Below are positions 13,272-13,414 of a stretch of 13,414 nt of DNA, piece after piece. The stretch is from Thiohalobacter sp. (GTDB taxonomy: Bacteria > Pseudomonadota > Gammaproteobacteria > DSM-19610): contig JALVCM010000164.1 of NCBI GenBank assembly GCA_027010005.1, positions 1-13,414 on the forward strand, in the 5' to 3' direction. The translations under genes were made by a program, and so were the position numbers. The notes beneath the pieces are model-generated. The model ran no database searches. It saw nothing but the letters and a program-made list of their open reading frames with translations, and was not told where the DNA came from. Numbering within the stretch: position 1 is the stretch's first letter; every line of letters begins with the position of its first letter.

Positions 13272-13414
13272 CTAGCGGTTACGTCGCCGCAGACCAATCA
13301 TGGCAACAGCAGCAAGCCAGAGCAGCAGGGGATCGGAGCGTTGTGCTTCTTTCATAGCAACGCAACCGCCGCCACCGCCGCCATTGCTGCTGCCAATCGT
13401 CGAACCGCCGCCGG
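13272..13414 (-). CDS. C-terminal end of a surface protein with a Cys-containing GlyGly/JDVT-CTERM-like sorting signal (partial)
   Basis: Only the last 46 residues are in the window; the rest lies beyond the right edge. They read as a tripartite sorting tail: a Gly/Ser-rich linker (GGGSTIGSSN, then GGGGGG), a single Cys17, then a spacer ending in Asp-Pro (26-27), a hydrophobic helix LLLWLAAVAMIGL (29-41) and a basic end RRRNR. This matches the plan of GlyGly-CTERM and JDVT-CTERM signals, which are cleaved by intramembrane proteases (rhombosortase or MrtJ) and mark exported, surface-anchored or secreted proteins. The Cys-Gly boundary and Asp-Pro favour the JDVT-CTERM type, from memory. The stop TAG is at 13272-13274 and the TerB-fold gene begins 10 bases later. 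Confidence 0.7.
   Translation of the reverse strand, partial: GGGSTIGSSNGGGGGGCVAMKEAQRSDPLLLWLAAVAMIGLRRRNR

Overview
The window looks like a chromosomal segment of a free-living gammaproteobacterium. It is moderately GC-rich by eye. The order rpe-gph-trpE on one strand is the arrangement known from Pseudomonas and relatives, and a DjlA-type co-chaperone, a DUF1269-type membrane protein and an HU protein with a lysine/alanine tail fit the same group. A cNMP-binding plus rhodanese protein and a Rieske protein would suit a sulfur-metabolising or respiratory lineage, but the sequence does not settle the species. I see no IS element, phage gene, tRNA, rRNA or CRISPR array. All intergenic gaps are shorter than about 210 bases.

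Layout. Positions 1-2450 (minus): rpe, gph, a short Trp-Trp leader ORF and trpE, which runs off the left edge. Positions 2580-3850 (plus): a signal-peptide alpha/beta hydrolase and a four-helix CopD-like membrane protein. Positions 3879-3960: a REP/MITE-like inverted repeat between convergent genes. Positions 3985-5165 (minus): djlA and, 4 bases overlapped upstream, a protein resembling only the N-terminal part of a D-2-hydroxyacid dehydrogenase. Positions 5308-6552 (plus): an acidic small protein, a DUF1269-like membrane protein and a 72-residue orphan with a structured leader, closed by a strong terminator. Positions 6603-11521 (minus): a Rieske ferredoxin-like protein downstream of a 1500-residue multidomain protein. 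Positions 11726-12699 (plus): an NTF2/SnoaL-fold protein and a tailed HU protein. Positions 12809-13414 (minus): a TerB-fold protein downstream of the tail of a surface protein with a Cys-containing GlyGly/JDVT-CTERM-like sorting signal.

The most unusual item is the giant gene. It joins two cyclic-nucleotide-binding-type domains, a rhodanese with an intact active-site loop, about 640 residues of coiled coil, one transmembrane helix, a proline-rich stalk and a SUMF1/FGE-fold domain that lacks the FGE cysteines. It reads as an envelope-spanning sensor or scaffold, with small-ligand sensing inside and a SUMF1 fold outside. A near-perfect CRP/Vfr-type operator lies in its divergent promoter region. 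The second notable item is a trp leader: an 18-codon ORF overlapping the gph stop by ATGA and ending Arg-Trp-Trp-Arg. It is followed by competing stems that end at the trpE Shine-Dalgarno sequence, with no intrinsic terminator, which suggests translational rather than transcriptional attenuation.
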